From Maricaulis sp. (GTDB taxonomy: Bacteria > Pseudomonadota > Alphaproteobacteria > Caulobacterales > Maricaulaceae), in NCBI RefSeq assembly GCF_030149425.1, contig NZ_JASBRQ010000067.1, forward strand, positions 1 to 36,677: a stretch of 36,677 bases of DNA. Direction: 5' to 3'. The first letter of the stretch is position 1. Each line of letters starts with the position of its first letter. Of this stretch, positions 16,528-24,539 are shown one piece after another. The position numbers were made by a program, and so were the translations under genes. The notes beneath the pieces are model-generated. The model saw only the letters and a program-made list of their open reading frames with translations, had not been told where the DNA came from and made no database searches.

Positions 16528-17376
16528 TTAGCGTCTGGCCGCCTCATAGGCGAGCATGGCGCGCTTGCGTTCCACACCCCAGTGATAACCGGTCAACTTG
16601 CCATTGCCCGCCAGCACGCGGTGGCAGGGAATTAGCCAGGAGATCGGATTGGCGCCAACCGCCGCACCGACCGCGCGCGAGGCCTTGGCGGTACAGACCT
16701 GTTCCGCAACAGATTTGTAGGTCGTCGTCGCCCCGGCCGGGATCGCCAGCAGGGCGCGCCAGACCTGGCGCTGCCACGGCGTGCCGTACAGTGCCAACGG
16801 GATCGGCTTGTCGCCCGGGTCAACAAAGATACGGTCGGCCCATTCGCGGGCCAGCCCATCATCCCGGACAAATTCGGCCGCCGGATATCGCGCCTCAAGA
16901 TCGGCGAAGGCCGAGGCCTCGTCCGGATCAGCAAAGGCCAGCGCTGACAAACCCCGCGGTGCGATCAGAAACACACCCGGCCCGAACAGGGTCGGAGCCA
17001 CGCCCCAGCGGAAAGACAAGCCCTGACCGCGCCGGCGTGCATCGCCGGGTGTAACAGCTTCATGGGCTATGAAGAGGTCATGCAGGCGTCCGGGCCCGGA
17101 CAGGCCGGCCTCGAAACTGGCGTCCATCACGCTGGCCCCGTCGGCGATCGCCTCCCGCGCTGCGCCATGGGCGAGTGCATTGACATATTTCTTCGGCGAC
17201 AGACCAACCCAGCGGCTGAAGACCCGCTGGAAGTGGTGCGGTGACAGGCCCGCAAGTGTCGCCAGCGCGTCAAGATTGGGGTGATCGCGCCAGTTCTCAC
17301 CGACATAGTCGAGCACTTCAGTGACGCGCGGATAATCGCGGCTGGCTTCATCAAGCGTGTAAATCGGAGCGTTCAT
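16528..17376 (-). CDS. AraC-type HTH fused to methylated-DNA-cysteine S-methyltransferase
   Basis: Residues 15-110 form an AraC-type DNA-binding domain (LDALATLAGLSPHHFQRVFS and FEAGLSGPGRLHDLF); residues 115-280 form an O6-alkylguanine transferase-like part with the active-site PCHRV motif at about residues 251-255 and PWQRQVWRALLAIPAGATTTY upstream. This order is the C-terminal two thirds of E. coli Ada. The N-terminal zinc-cysteine domain that senses methylphosphotriesters is missing, so it is an Ada-like protein rather than full Ada. It probably transfers alkyl groups from DNA and may regulate genes; regulation is inferred. Confidence 0.9.
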   Translation of the reverse strand: MNAPIYTLDEASRDYPRVTEVLDYVGENWRDHPNLDALATLAGLSPHHFQRVFSRWVGLSPKKYVNALAHGAAREAIADGASVMDASFEAGLSGPGRLHDLFIAHEAVTPGDARRRGQGLSFRWGVAPTLFGPGVFLIAPRGLSALAFADPDEASAFADLEARYPAAEFVRDDGLAREWADRIFVDPGDKPIPLALYGTPWQRQVWRALLAIPAGATTTYKSVAEQVCTAKASRAVGAAVGANPISWLIPCHRVLAGNGKLTGYHWGVERKRAMLAYEAARR

Positions 17377-17395
17377 GGCGCCAGACTAGGCGCGC

Positions 17396-17947
17396 TTAAT
17401 GCAACGAACCACCCGGTTCTTGCGCCAAAGGGGTCTGCTTCGCATGGGCGAGCGCGTCTTTCAGGGCCGCGCCGAACGCCTCGCGTTCCGGCGGGCTGAG
17501 AAAAGAGCCCAGGACCAGCGATTTACCGTGCAAGGTCAGGGCGACCTGGGCGTGGTGTTGCTTCGGGTTGAGAATGCGCAAGGCGGCCCAGGCTGTCGGC
17601 ATGCGGAAGCGCCGGATATGCCCGGTCGCATGACGCCGCGTCACCTCGATATCGCGAGCATCGACCTTGACCCATTCGCGGGCCCGGCCATCGCGATAGG
17701 AAATGCGGAAGGCCAGCCAGACCAGAAGCGCATCGAGACCGAAGAAGGGCGTTACCGGCCAGGCGCCGATTGTGATGAAAATCACCCCGGCGACAAAGGA
17801 CACGATGGCGACGGCAATCATCAGCGCGATGAAAGCCGGATTGCGCAGCGACCGGTTCGGCGCCAATTCCGCATCCATGAAGAGCGGCCCGCCATGCGGT
17901 TCGACGGCCTCGGCTTCCGCCGGCCAGGTTTCCACGATTGTGCGCAT
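17396..17947 (-). CDS. DUF2244-domain integral membrane protein
   Basis: From ATG 17947 the protein has 183 residues. Two hydrophobic helices (about residues 40-65 and 68-90) are followed by a soluble part with REWVKVDARDIEVTRRHA, RFRMPTAWAALRI and LVLGSFLSPPEREAFGAAL, which match the pattern of DUF2244 proteins of alphaproteobacteria. Function unknown. A longer in-frame start at 18097 would run through the divergent nth start and is rejected. It shares a 61-base divergent promoter region with nth, an arrangement often seen in this group. Confidence 0.8.
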   Translation of the reverse strand: MRTIVETWPAEAEAVEPHGGPLFMDAELAPNRSLRNPAFIALMIAVAIVSFVAGVIFITIGAWPVTPFFGLDALLVWLAFRISYRDGRAREWVKVDARDIEVTRRHATGHIRRFRMPTAWAALRILNPKQHHAQVALTLHGKSLVLGSFLSPPEREAFGAALKDALAHAKQTPLAQEPGGSLH

Positions 17948-18008
17948 CGGCGGAAAATCTAGACCGCATGATCCGGCCGGCCAATGACAGAAGGTCGCAG
18001 GAAACGGG

Positions 18009-18746
18009 ATGACACTGACGCCGCGCTCTGCTTTGTCTGAGATCATGACTGATACCGCCAAGACGCCTGCCCCGAAACGCAAGAAGAAACGCGCCACCCC
18101 GGGCCTTAACCGGGAGGTCGCGCATGACCTCTTTGCCCGGCTGGCCCAGGACCGGCCCGCGCCGAAGACCGAGCTGGATTACACCAATCCCTACACGCTC
18201 CTGGTTGCCGTTGCCCTGTCAGCTCAGGCCACCGATGTTGGGGTCAACAAGGCGACCAAGCTCTTGTTCCAGGAAGCTGATACGCCTGAGAAGATGGTGG
18301 CCCTGGGCGAGGATCATGTGCGCGACCGGATCAAGACGATCGGCCTGTTCCGCAACAAGGCCAAGAATGTCATCGCACTGTCCAAGCGCCTGATCGAGGA
18401 ATATGGCGGCGAGGTTCCGGCCGACCGCGAGGCCTTGCAGACCCTTCCGGGTGTTGGACGCAAAACGGCCAATGTCGTGCTCAATGAGGCCTTCGGTGTC
18501 CCCACGATTGCTGTCGACACGCACATTTTCCGCGTGTCCAACCGCACCAAGCTGGCCCCGGGAAAGAACCCCGATGAAGTCGAAGCGCGGCTGGAGAAAA
18601 TCACACCGGATGAATACAAGCTGGGCGCACACCACTGGCTGATCCTGCACGGCCGCTATCTGTGCAAGGCGCGCAAACCGGAATGCTGGCGCTGTCCGGT
18701 CGAGGATTTGTGCAAGTTCAAGGACAAGACGCCGGCGCCGAAATGA
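18009..18746 (+). CDS. nth: endonuclease III
   Basis: Endonuclease III is a glycosylase/AP lyase that removes oxidised pyrimidines. The protein has the helix-hairpin-helix LPGVGRKTANVVL with the catalytic Lys, the catalytic Asp in TIAVDTHIFRVSNR, and the C-terminal iron-sulfur ligands C-x6-C-x2-C-x5-C in CKARKPECWRCPVEDLC. AGGAAA lies six bases before ATG 18009; a second in-frame ATG at 18045 gives a protein closer to E. coli Nth in length, so the start is uncertain by 12 codons. The extra N-terminus is Lys-rich (KRKKKR). It converges on an ATP-grasp gene across a palindrome cluster. Confidence 0.97.
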   Translation: MTLTPRSALSEIMTDTAKTPAPKRKKKRATPGLNREVAHDLFARLAQDRPAPKTELDYTNPYTLLVAVALSAQATDVGVNKATKLLFQEADTPEKMVALGEDHVRDRIKTIGLFRNKAKNVIALSKRLIEEYGGEVPADREALQTLPGVGRKTANVVLNEAFGVPTIAVDTHIFRVSNRTKLAPGKNPDEVEARLEKITPDEYKLGAHHWLILHGRYLCKARKPECWRCPVEDLCKFKDKTPAPK

Positions 18747-18767
18747 GTTTTCGCGCCTGCGGCGAAC

Positions 18768-18910
18768 ACCCCATCCGTCCCGCTGCTATGCAGCGCGCCA
18801 CCTTCCCCAACAAGGGGAAGGAGAAATAACGAGACGCCCTCCTCGCCCTTGATGGGCGAGGTGGATCGGCGCGAAGCGCCGGGACGGAGTGGGTACGCGG
18901 CGAAGCCGCG
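18768..18910. repeat. REP-like cluster of palindromes between convergent genes
   Basis: ACCCCATCCGTCCC at 18768-18781 and its imperfect inverse GGGACGGAGTGGGT at 18881-18894 bracket a series of perfect hairpins: CGCTGC-tat-GCAGCG (18781-18795), CCTTCCCC-aacaa-GGGGAAGG (18801-18821) and CCTCGCCC-ttgat-GGGCGAGG (18841-18861). A further one, CGCGGC-gaa-GCCGCG, follows at 18896-18910. This composition is typical of intergenic repeats I know from Caulobacter-like genomes. It separates the convergent nth and ATP-grasp genes and may also act as a two-way terminator. Confidence 0.75.
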
Positions 18911-18915
18911 AGAAA

Positions 18916-19800
18916 CTACCGGCTCAGAAGGTCCTTCAGCGCCTGGGCAAACACTTCACCCATGCCTTTGCCCTGTTCGGGATAGAGATAGGGCTCGATC
19001 AGCTCGACCTCGATCACGGCCAGCTCGCCATCGAGACCCCGCAGCATGTCCACGCGGGCGTAGAGCAATTCGCCCTCGATATGATCAAGCACAGCGCGAG
19101 CCCGGGCGATGTCGCCCGGTGCCGGTGTATGCGTCGCCTCATGACCGCCATAGCTGGACTGAATGCGGTAATCGCCCGCCTTGGCCCGCTTCAGGGCACA
19201 GTGAGAGAATTGCCGATTGAAGAAGAGGAAGGAATATTCGCCCTCTTCCACCACAGCCGGCAGGAAAGGCTGGATCATGCATTCGGCCAGCGGCAGTTCA
19301 TCGGCGGGCGGAAGGGCGGCGCCGCGCTGCAAACGCGCCTGGCGCCAGGCACCCGCGCCCAGAACCGGCTTCACAACGACCTCATCCGCGCCGATCTGAT
19401 CAAAAGCCGCCGCGATCGTGTCTGCATCGGCGCGCTCCCCCCAGACCGTCGGGATGGTTTTCGCCCCCGAGGCGGCGAGATCCTTGAGATAGGTCTTGCG
19501 CATATTCCAGCGCACGGTGTCGAGCGGGTTGAGCAAGCGGGACTGCCGGGCACATCGCTCAAGCACGGCATCATAGACGTCGGCCTGGTCCATATAGTCC
19601 CAGGTCGTGCCGATGATCACCGCATCATAGACAGACGGATCAAAGTCCGGGTCATCCCAGATCCGCACATCCAGTGGCAGGCCGGCCGCTGCGCAAGCCG
19701 GACCCAGCTCGGCGATTTCCAGATCATGCTCCCAATAATCCGACCGGGCATCCGGATGGTCTTTGAGCATGCAGCTGGCGGTGAGAAAGGCGATGTTCAT
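18916..19800 (-). CDS. ATP-grasp domain protein (glutathione-synthetase-like ATP-binding fold)
   Basis: The 294-residue protein has an N-terminal part like a preATP-grasp fold (MNIAFLTASCMLKD to about residue 100, with YDAVIIGTTWDY) and an ATP-grasp part from about 110 with EVVVKPVLGAGAWR, MIQPFLPAVVEEGEYSFLFFN and a metal-binding end ELAVIEVELIEPYLYP. It resembles the prokaryotic glutathione-synthetase ATP-binding group of unassigned carboxylate-amine ligases. The substrates are unknown. It converges on nth across the REP-like cluster; its start is 127 bases from the divergent PfkB kinase gene. Confidence 0.8.
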   Translation of the reverse strand: MNIAFLTASCMLKDHPDARSDYWEHDLEIAELGPACAAAGLPLDVRIWDDPDFDPSVYDAVIIGTTWDYMDQADVYDAVLERCARQSRLLNPLDTVRWNMRKTYLKDLAASGAKTIPTVWGERADADTIAAAFDQIGADEVVVKPVLGAGAWRQARLQRGAALPPADELPLAECMIQPFLPAVVEEGEYSFLFFNRQFSHCALKRAKAGDYRIQSSYGGHEATHTPAPGDIARARAVLDHIEGELLYARVDMLRGLDGELAVIEVELIEPYLYPEQGKGMGEVFAQALKDLLSR

Positions 19801-19927
19801 AGGCGGCGCTCCCGATATCGCGCTCTGCCTAAACGGACTGGTTTATGGCAGCAAGTCTTGAACTCTTTTGTCATGCGCTCTAGGTGTCGGCCCGACCTTC
19901 CGCCGCCTCTTCATGCAGGATTATCCC

Positions 19928-20932
19928 ATGTCTAACGCTTCCTACGACGTGCTTGCCGTCGGTAACGCCATTGTCGACGTTCTTTCCCCGGCAACCGATG
20001 AGTTTCTGGAAGCCCAGGGCATCGCCAAGGCGGCCATGACCCTGATCGACGAGGATCGTGCCAAGGAACTCTACGCCGCCATGGCACCGGGCAAGGAAGC
20101 CTCCGGCGGCTCCGCAGCCAATACGGTTGCCGGCATCGCTTCGCTCGGCGGTCGCGCCGCCTATATCGGCAAGGTCGCAAATGACCAGCTCGGCGAGATC
20201 TTCACCCATGATATCCGCGCAATCGGCGTTGATTTCGATACGCCGCCGCTGACGGACGGGCCGGCTTCGGCACGCTGCCTGATCAATGTGACGCCGGACG
20301 CCCAGCGCTCCATGTCGACCTTCCTCGGCGCCGCCGCTCTGGTGACCGAGGAGGATGTCGAACACGGCGCTGAGCAATTGCGCGCTGCCGAGATTGTCTA
20401 CCTGGAAGGCTATCTTTTCGATCGCGAGGAAGCCAAGCGCGGTTATGTCCGCGCCGCCGAACTGGCTGCCGCCTCCAACCGCCGTACCGCGCTGACGCTG
20501 TCTGACCTGTTCTGTGTCGAGCGTCACCGCCCGGCTTTCCAGCATCTGGTCGCCAACCATATCGACATCCTGCTCGCCAATGAGGCCGAGATCTGCGCCC
20601 TCTACGAGACTGATTTCGACAGCGCCATCGCGCGAGTGCGCAAAGAGGTCGAGATCGCCGCGGTCACCCGGTCTGAAAAGGGCGCGATGATTGTCTCCGG
20701 CGATGAAACGGCGGAAGTACCGGCCGCTCCGGTGGCCGAGCTTGTTGATACCACGGGTGCCGGTGACCTCTTCGCTGCCGGCTTCCTGCTCGGCCTGGCC
20801 CAGAAACGCTCGCTGGACGAAGCGGGCCGTATGGGGGCTATCGCCGCCGCCGAGGTCATCTCGCACTTCGGCGCACGCCCCGAGACCGGTCTGAAAGCCC
20901 TGGCAGAGCAGGCCGGCATCGAGTTTGAGTAA
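19928..20932 (+). CDS. PfkB-family carbohydrate/adenosine kinase
   Basis: The 334-residue protein has the ribokinase-fold signature: N-terminal ASYDVLAVGNAIVDVLSP, the glycine motif ASGGSAANTVAGIASLGG around residues 55-75, and the anion-hole/catalytic base motif DTTGAGDLFAAGFLLGL around residues 275-291. The NAIVD start is typical of adenosine kinase or sugar kinases of this family in alphaproteobacteria; the true substrate is not certain. The start ATG 19928 is preceded by GCAGGA; longer in-frame starts lack homology. It is followed by a GGDEF-EAL gene after 168 bases. Confidence 0.9.
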   Translation: MSNASYDVLAVGNAIVDVLSPATDEFLEAQGIAKAAMTLIDEDRAKELYAAMAPGKEASGGSAANTVAGIASLGGRAAYIGKVANDQLGEIFTHDIRAIGVDFDTPPLTDGPASARCLINVTPDAQRSMSTFLGAAALVTEEDVEHGAEQLRAAEIVYLEGYLFDREEAKRGYVRAAELAAASNRRTALTLSDLFCVERHRPAFQHLVANHIDILLANEAEICALYETDFDSAIARVRKEVEIAAVTRSEKGAMIVSGDETAEVPAAPVAELVDTTGAGDLFAAGFLLGLAQKRSLDEAGRMGAIAAAEVISHFGARPETGLKALAEQAGIEFE

Positions 20933-20981
20933 ACCGCCGGTAAACGGCTCAACTCAAATTTATCGAAAAAAATCTGCAGCA

Positions 20982-20996
20982 TTAACCACACCTCAA
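20982..20996 (+). promoter_or_regulatory. CtrA-like site upstream of the GGDEF-EAL gene
   Basis: TTAA-N7-TCAA at 20982-20996 differs in one base from the CtrA consensus TTAA-N7-TTAA and lies about 105 bases before the gene. It also overlaps a small inverted repeat, AACCAC at 20984-20989 and GTGGTT at 20997-21002. Evidence for CtrA is by motif only, in a window that otherwise looks Caulobacter-like. Confidence 0.35.
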
Positions 20997-21100
20997 GTGG
21001 TTGATGTCACTTTGCTCCTCGTAAAGGGGCAAAAGACGCATGAGCGCGCCCCGTTCTTGGTGGACCAAACGCAGCTTGGGGGCTGCAAAACGGGGTAAAG

Positions 21101-23212
21101 ATGGCACCCATCCGCAAAGCGGTGTCGCGGGTCATGCGTTCGCTGGTGATGAAGTTCACTATTCTCACCGGCATGTTGATCTTCGCGACCACCTCCATGC
21201 TGATGACGCTCGAGAGCATGTCTGCGCAACGGGAAACGCGCAATCTTGTGATCGAGCGGTCGATTGCGACGCTACAGGCGGCCGCAACGCGACTGGTGAA
21301 TCCAATCACCGTCCGCGACGATACAGCTGTCGAAGCTTACCTCCAGAACCTTCTCGACTCCGGCAATTTCACCGAACTCTACGTCATCAATAATCATCGC
21401 GAAGTGCTCGGCGAGGCCTATACGGACGACCGCACCAAGGGTGGATTGCGTGCCGCTAACCTCGCTGTCGTCTCTCTTGGCGCCGGAGATCTGCGCTATC
21501 AGCTCGACGGCATTACGCTGCAGGTCGCCGTCCCGGTCTACACCGAGGCCCGCCGCCTTGCGGGCATCGTTTATGCCAAGCAGGAATTGCACGAACTTGT
21601 GGCGTCCCGGAATGCCATGATCCAGCGCCAGGCGCTCCTCGCCCTGTTCGCGCTCGGCATCTTCCTGCCGATGGCAGCACTGCTCGTCGGCCGCGCCCTG
21701 CGCCCGATCAAAACCCTCACGGATGCTGCCCGTCTGGCGTCTTCGAAGACTCTGGACATGCGGATCCGGATCGATACCGGCGATGAGCTTGAAGTGCTGG
21801 CCAATGCGTTCAACCGCATGTTTGCGCGTCTCGACGGCAATCTGAAGCGGATTCACCGCCTGGCCTATGTCGACATGGTCACCGAACTGCCCAATCGCGA
21901 GCGCTTCCGCAAGGAAACCGAGCGCGTGGCACGCCGCTCACTGGAAGAAGGCGGGTCCGGCGCCGTTCTGTTCATCGATCTCGACCGTTTCAAGCGCGTC
22001 AATGACAGTCTGGGTATCGGGGAAGGCGATCGCCTGCTGGAGATGGTCGGCCGCCGCCTGACCGAAGTCGCACGTGGCTGTGACATGGCTGCTGACAATC
22101 TCACCGACCCGTCCATGGTCGCGCGTCTGGGTGGCGACGAATTCACTGTTCTGCTGCCGAAAATCACGGACAGTTCCGATGCGGCCCGCGTCGCCAACAA
22201 GCTCGTTGATGCGGTGCGCCTGCCGTTCGAGATCAGTGGCCACCAGGTTTTCCTCGGGGCCTCGATCGGGGTCGCTGTCTTCCCGCAGGACGGCGCTGAT
22301 CCGGAAACCCTGATGCGCCATGCCGACCTTGCCATGGCGCATGCCAAGCGGGCCGGCGGGTCTGCGGCACAATTCTTCGAGCCGACCATGAACCAGTCCG
22401 CTTTCGAGCGCCTGGTGCTGGAAAATGAGCTCCGCGATGCCGTGCAGAAAGACCAGCTCGTCGTTTACTACCAGCCCAAGCTGTTCATGAAGGATGGCGG
22501 CGTGGCCGGTGCTGAGGCCCTGGTGCGCTGGCAACATCCGACGGCCGGCCTGTTATCGCCCGGAGCCTTTATCGAGGCCGCCGAGGAATGCGGCCTGATC
22601 GGCGAGATCGGTGACTGGGTATTGCGCAAGGCCTGCCGCGACGCCGCGGAATGGCGCGCGCTCGGTCTTGATATCCCGGTTGCGGTCAATGTCTCGGCCA
22701 TGCAGTTCGAGCGCGAAGGCTTCTCCGCCTCGGTCAATGATGCGCTGGAAGACGCCAACCTGCCCCCGGAACTGCTCGAGCTCGAGCTCACGGAATCCAT
22801 TGCCATGGAAAACCCGGAGCGGGTGATTGAGCAGGTTCAGCCGCTGCGTGATCGCGGTGTCAGCTTCGCCATCGATGATTTCGGCACCGGGCACTCCTCG
22901 CTGTCCTATCTGACACGCATGCCGTTTGACGTGTTCAAGATCGACCAGAGCTTTGTCCGCGACATGGCGACCAATGATCACTCGCGCATTGTTGTCGAGA
23001 CTATTTTGGCCCTGGCCAATTCGCTGAAGCTGGAAACGGTCGCCGAGGGCGTAGAAACAGCGGAACAGATGACCATGCTGCGCGATCTCGGGGCGACCCT
23101 GGCCCAGGGCTTCCTGTTCGGACGCCCCATGCCCTTGACGAGCTTTGTTGAATTCGCCCAGGACGCCGCCAGCGATGATGACGATTTTGGCGATACCGCG
23201 GTCGGCATCTAG
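21101..23212 (+). CDS. membrane-bound GGDEF-EAL cyclic-di-GMP turnover protein
   Basis: The 703-residue protein has a membrane helix near residues 12-38, a periplasmic sensor-like region, a second helix (about 172-196), a HAMP-like part (about 197-250), a GGDEF domain (about 255-425, with RLGGDEFTVLLPK intact) and an EAL domain (about 435-690). EAL motifs are present: GAEALVRW, NVSAMQF, ELELTES, IDDFGTGHSS and FKIDQSFV, so phosphodiesterase activity is likely. No RxxD inhibitory site precedes GGDEF. It probably makes and/or degrades c-di-GMP to control motility or stalk/adhesion. The start has GGGGTAAAG directly upstream. Confidence 0.93.
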   Translation: MAPIRKAVSRVMRSLVMKFTILTGMLIFATTSMLMTLESMSAQRETRNLVIERSIATLQAAATRLVNPITVRDDTAVEAYLQNLLDSGNFTELYVINNHREVLGEAYTDDRTKGGLRAANLAVVSLGAGDLRYQLDGITLQVAVPVYTEARRLAGIVYAKQELHELVASRNAMIQRQALLALFALGIFLPMAALLVGRALRPIKTLTDAARLASSKTLDMRIRIDTGDELEVLANAFNRMFARLDGNLKRIHRLAYVDMVTELPNRERFRKETERVARRSLEEGGSGAVLFIDLDRFKRVNDSLGIGEGDRLLEMVGRRLTEVARGCDMAADNLTDPSMVARLGGDEFTVLLPKITDSSDAARVANKLVDAVRLPFEISGHQVFLGASIGVAVFPQDGADPETLMRHADLAMAHAKRAGGSAAQFFEPTMNQSAFERLVLENELRDAVQKDQLVVYYQPKLFMKDGGVAGAEALVRWQHPTAGLLSPGAFIEAAEECGLIGEIGDWVLRKACRDAAEWRALGLDIPVAVNVSAMQFEREGFSASVNDALEDANLPPELLELELTESIAMENPERVIEQVQPLRDRGVSFAIDDFGTGHSSLSYLTRMPFDVFKIDQSFVRDMATNDHSRIVVETILALANSLKLETVAEGVETAEQMTMLRDLGATLAQGFLFGRPMPLTSFVEFAQDAASDDDDFGDTAVGI

Positions 23213-23234
23213 GCCACCCTCACTGGCCCAACCC

Positions 23235-23263
23235 CTTGATTGATCCGGCCATCACGGCCAAAT
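23235..23263 (+). promoter_or_regulatory. weak sigma-32-like promoter candidate for hslV
   Basis: CTTG at 23235-23238, in the good -35 context CCTTGAT, is followed after 18 bases by GCCAAAT, a poor match to the heat-shock -10. It would start transcription just before the parS site. Support is position plus the known heat-shock nature of hslVU. Confidence 0.3.
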
Positions 23264-23268
23264 GCTGG

Positions 23269-23282
23269 GTTTCACGTGAAAC
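23269..23282. other. parS: parS site (ParB-binding centromere)
   Basis: GTTTCACGTGAAAC is a perfect 14-base palindrome identical to the core of the widely conserved bacterial parS site. It lies between the hslV promoter region and its Shine-Dalgarno (GGAG from 23283), about 10 kb from the probable origin, the usual distance. ParB would load here to form the partition complex. Only one copy was seen in this window; parA and parB themselves are not here. Confidence 0.9.
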
Positions 23283-23294
23283 GGAGCCCGGCCC

Positions 23295-23855
23295 ATGACC
23301 TCTTCCAGCACCGATGCATCGAACTGGCGCGGCACGACAATACTTGCCGTACGCAAGGGCGGAAAGCTCGTTCTGGCCGGTGACGGACAGGTCTCGATCG
23401 GCCCTACGGTCATGAAAGGCAACGCAAAAAAGGTTCGTCGCCTGGCTGGCGGCCAGGTCGTTGCCGGCTTTGCCGGAGCCACGGCGGATGCGTTTGCCCT
23501 GTTCGAGCGCCTGGAAGGCAAGCTGGAGCAATACCCGGCCCAACTCGCTCGCGCCTGTGTCGAACTGGCCAAGGACTGGCGTACGGACCGCTATCTGCGG
23601 CGTCTGGATGCGATGCTGGTCGTGGCCGACAAATCGGCAACCTTCCTGCTCACCGGGGCGGGCGATGTGCTTGAACCGGAAGACGGAGTCGTCGCCGTCG
23701 GCTCGGGCGGAAACTACGCTCTGTCAGCGGCCCGCGCGCTCTATGACTATGAAGCCGACCCGGAGCTCATCGCCCGGAAGGCGATGGAAATCGCGGCCAA
23801 GATCTGCGTCTACACCAATGAAAACCTGACGATCGAGATCCTGGAAGAGGGCTAA
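23295..23855 (+). CDS. hslV: ATP-dependent protease subunit HslV (ClpQ)
   Basis: HslV is the threonine peptidase of the HslVU protease that degrades misfolded and regulatory proteins after heat shock. The 186-residue protein has a short pro-segment, then the mature N-terminus [21 protein letters not shown], where the first Thr (residue 14) is the nucleophile. Conserved blocks include [29 protein letters not shown], and [19 protein letters not shown] 23295 has GGAG eight bases upstream, touching the parS palindrome. Its partner hslU starts 1.2 kb further on, behind two minus-strand genes. Confidence 0.97.
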   Translation: MTSSSTDASNWRGTTILAVRKGGKLVLAGDGQVSIGPTVMKGNAKKVRRLAGGQVVAGFAGATADAFALFERLEGKLEQYPAQLARACVELAKDWRTDRYLRRLDAMLVVADKSATFLLTGAGDVLEPEDGVVAVGSGGNYALSAARALYDYEADPELIARKAMEIAAKICVYTNENLTIEILEEG

Positions 23856-23896
23856 ACCGGCGCGAATTGCGCGCGATCTGTGTGTGGTTCCGGTTT
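23854..23896 (+). terminator. possible stem-loop after hslV
   Basis: AAACCGG at 23854-23860 overlaps the hslV stop and is complementary to CCGGTTT at 23890-23896; inside is a GCGC-rich segment (GCGCGAATTGCGCGC). There is no T-run. It could separate hslV from the convergent gene at 23968. Confidence 0.35.
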
Positions 23897-23967
23897 GACC
23901 GCAGCCCCCGTCCGGTCCGCTTTGCGTGCGCTGGCGGAGGGGTTTGTGCGGGCGACCCTGAAAACCC

Positions 23968-24447
23968 CTAACTGACCAGCGGGCCACATTCGGCTTGCGC
24001 CGGTTCGCCATCGATCTGGATGATCTCCAGCAGGATCGCCGAGCCCAGCCGCATCTGGGTCTGGAAATAATACCGGCCGGAGGGCTGGCCATCGCGCAAG
24101 AGGTTGATACGGACCTGGCGTACCGCACCGAACACCCGAACCCGATAGCCACGCAGAAACTCTAGCGGGTCCCCGCCCAGCCGCACCGCGAGTTGGGCCC
24201 GCACCTCCGGCACCAGTTCCACATTCAATGAACCCCGATCACGATACTCGGGCATGGAGTTGAGAAAGCCCCGCGCACCATCGGCCCCGGCCCCGCACAC
24301 ATTCATCTCGACCCACATCGGCGCCAGCGGTGCATGCGGCTGGGCGATGGACTGGCGGATCGCCTCTTCGGCTTCGACCGCTTCGGGCAAGGCCAAGGCC
24401 GGGCCGGAGAAGAAGAAGAAAAGAGCAGGCAGGATTGTTCGGAGCAT
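23968..24447 (-). CDS. secreted protein of unknown function
   Basis: From ATG 24447 the protein has 159 residues with a signal peptide (MLRTILPALFFFFSGPALA, probable cut before LPEA). The mature part contains two Cys (VEMNVCGAG and QAECGPLVS) that could form a disulfide and is otherwise beta-like with RYYFQTQMRLGSAILLEII. A longer in-frame start at 24510 would spoil the signal peptide. I do not recognise a family. It is one of two minus-strand genes placed between hslV and hslU. Confidence 0.65.
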   Translation of the reverse strand: MLRTILPALFFFFSGPALALPEAVEAEEAIRQSIAQPHAPLAPMWVEMNVCGAGADGARGFLNSMPEYRDRGSLNVELVPEVRAQLAVRLGGDPLEFLRGYRVRVFGAVRQVRINLLRDGQPSGRYYFQTQMRLGSAILLEIIQIDGEPAQAECGPLVS

Positions 24448-24539
24448 GAGATCGGCAGCAAAACTGGATTTTGACGTGTTCTGCCGACTATATACACGCT
24501 TTGATCTCAACGGGGTGGCAAGGTGCAGATCGTGGCCGG

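Noticed and set aside
19880-20866. 328-codon minus-strand frame over the PfkB kinase
   Set aside because: The plus strand has a full kinase with all motifs; the antisense frame has none.
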